From assembly GCA_051878085.1 (NCBI GenBank), contig JBJEJN010000078.1, positions 1 through 14,207 of the forward strand: a stretch of DNA of 14,207 nucleotides, written 5' to 3'. The translations under genes and the position numbers were made by a program. Under the pieces are notes generated by a model. It was given only the letters and a program-made list of their open reading frames with translations. It was not told the origin of the DNA and did no database searches. Source of the stretch: SFTH01 sp051878085. Its GTDB lineage: Bacteria > Bacillota > Clostridia > Christensenellales > Aristaeellaceae. Shown here one piece after another: positions 13,583 to 14,207 of the stretch (its first letter is position 1; each line of letters starts with the position of its first letter).

Positions 13583-13608
13583 GCGTCAAATCCAAAATGG
13601 ATATTGAC
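13583..13608. promoter_or_regulatory. Candidate operator overlapping the kinase-like gene's -35 box
   Basis: GCGTCAAA-N7-TGGATA (13583-13603) repeats the arrangement at 12521-12541 with identical spacing. It contains TCCAAAATGGATA, 12 of 13 bases identical to 12548-12560. The block GTCAAATCCA...TGGATATTGAC (13585-13608) is an imperfect inverted repeat that runs into the TTGACA of the promoter. Binding there would be expected to compete with RNA polymerase. Confidence 0.5.
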
Positions 13609-13632
13609 AAATCGGGGCGCAACCGATAAGAT
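13604..13632 (+). promoter_or_regulatory. Promoter of the acetate-kinase-like gene
   Basis: Perfect TTGACA (13604-13609), 17-nt spacer, TAAGAT (13627-13632, two mismatches). The predicted start is near 13639, leaving a leader of about 48 nt with GGGAGG four bases before the ATG. Confidence 0.65.
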
Positions 13633-13686
13633 TGAGATGTTAAAAGCGGATACATATGTGCAACAAAAATCTTTTCGGGAGGTTCC

Positions 13687-14207
13687 ATGAAGATACTGAT
13701 TTGCAACGCCGGCAGCACATCCCTGAAGTTCAAGCTGTGGGAGATGCCGGAATACGCGGTTCTGGCGGAGGGGCGCGTTGAGCGCGTGGGTTCGGAGAAC
13801 GCGATCTTCTCCTATTCCTCTCCCGCCGGAAAAATTCACCGGGAAAACCTTTCGGTGCCGGACTACACCGCCGGAATTCAGCTGTTCCTGGACGCACTGA
13901 CGGGCGGTGAACTGGGCGTGCTTGCCAGCCTGGAGGAGATCTCCGCTGTGGGCTACAAGACCGTGCTCTCCAAGGACCACTACGGCGTGCACTTTCTGAC
14001 TGAGGAGGTGCTGGAGGGCATGCGCGCCTTCTACACCGTCGCACCCGCCCACAACGGGCCGTATCTGGAGGCGATCTCGGTGTTCCAGCGCCTGCTGCCG
14101 GAGGTGCGGCAGGTGGGCGTGTTTGAGACGGCCTTCCACCAGACCATCCCCATGGAGCGCCGGGTGTTCCCCATCCCCTACGAGTGGACGGAGAAGTACG
14201 GTATTCT
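13687..14207 (+). CDS. Divergent acetate kinase family protein, N-terminal part, cut by window edge
   Basis: The first 173 residues of an ASKHA-fold acetate/propionate kinase relative; such enzymes transfer phosphate between ATP and a carboxylate, making ATP from acyl phosphates in fermentation. Family signatures are clear: NAGSTSLK at 7-14, VAPAHNGP at 118-125, and VFETAFHQTIP at 145-155, then PYEWTEKYGI. Two catalytic positions differ. The usual VGHRVVHGG is VGYKTVLSK at 88-96, so the acetate-binding Arg (91 in Methanosarcina) is Lys91. The usual FDTAFH is FETAFH, so the catalytic Asp is Glu147. Asn7, Ser10, Ser12 and His122 are kept. It may act on another acyl phosphate, be slow, or be regulatory. 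It is divergent from the GRE activase with shared motifs between, so a linked pathway is likely. The start has GGGAGG upstream. The C-terminal half is not visible. Confidence 0.82.
   Translation, partial: MKILICNAGSTSLKFKLWEMPEYAVLAEGRVERVGSENAIFSYSSPAGKIHRENLSVPDYTAGIQLFLDALTGGELGVLASLEEISAVGYKTVLSKDHYGVHFLTEEVLEGMRAFYTVAPAHNGPYLEAISVFQRLLPEVRQVGVFETAFHQTIPMERRVFPIPYEWTEKYGI

Overview
The window looks like a chromosomal segment of an anaerobic, fermentative low-GC-phylum (Firmicutes, class Clostridia) bacterium whose coding regions are nevertheless GC-rich. The case rests on sigma-A type promoters with near-consensus boxes, strong Shine-Dalgarno sites, intrinsic terminators, a CtsR-type heat-shock operator, a DnaK with the short Gram-positive nucleotide-binding domain, ATP-type PEP carboxykinase, DUF5685, and a glycyl radical enzyme (GRE) with its radical-SAM activase. 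No species can be named. I see no insertion sequence, phage gene or CRISPR array. Most genes are on the minus strand.

Left part (1-4980, minus strand). Read in transcription order: clpB, upp, ksgA, and the start of pckA, which runs off the left edge. clpB has a consensus promoter overlapping an exact CtsR double heptad. clpB and upp are each followed by a terminator. The upp terminator lies almost on the ksgA ribosome binding site, so ksgA probably depends on readthrough. pckA has its own promoter and a leader that can fold into a roughly 76-nt nested hairpin.

Middle (5042-10259). An EamA-family transporter and a tRNA-Val(GAC) lie on the plus strand and share one terminator. Facing them is a four-gene minus-strand run with no terminator inside it: a dnaK paralogue, a DUF5685 gene, a J-domain protein with a Gly/Tyr repeat linker and Cys-rich tail, and a small membrane protein with a zinc ribbon. 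The run ends at a terminator back to back with that of the tRNA. I read it as an accessory Hsp70/J-protein system, distinct from a housekeeping grpE-dnaK-dnaJ operon.

Right part (10492-14207). A glycyl radical enzyme and its activase (minus strand) are divergent from an acetate-kinase-like gene (plus strand, cut by the right edge). The GRE has a Cys-x-Glu active site and an unusual glycine loop, so it is probably not pyruvate formate-lyase. The activase carries two extra 4Fe-4S motifs, which fits a non-PFL GRE. The activase promoter is placed so that transcription should begin at the A of its ATG (a leaderless mRNA). The kinase-like protein has Lys and Glu where acetate kinases have catalytic Arg and Asp. 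The two intergenic regions of this cluster share three sequence blocks, which suggests one regulator for all three genes. This cluster, and the Hsp70/DUF5685/J run, are the best candidates for undescribed systems.
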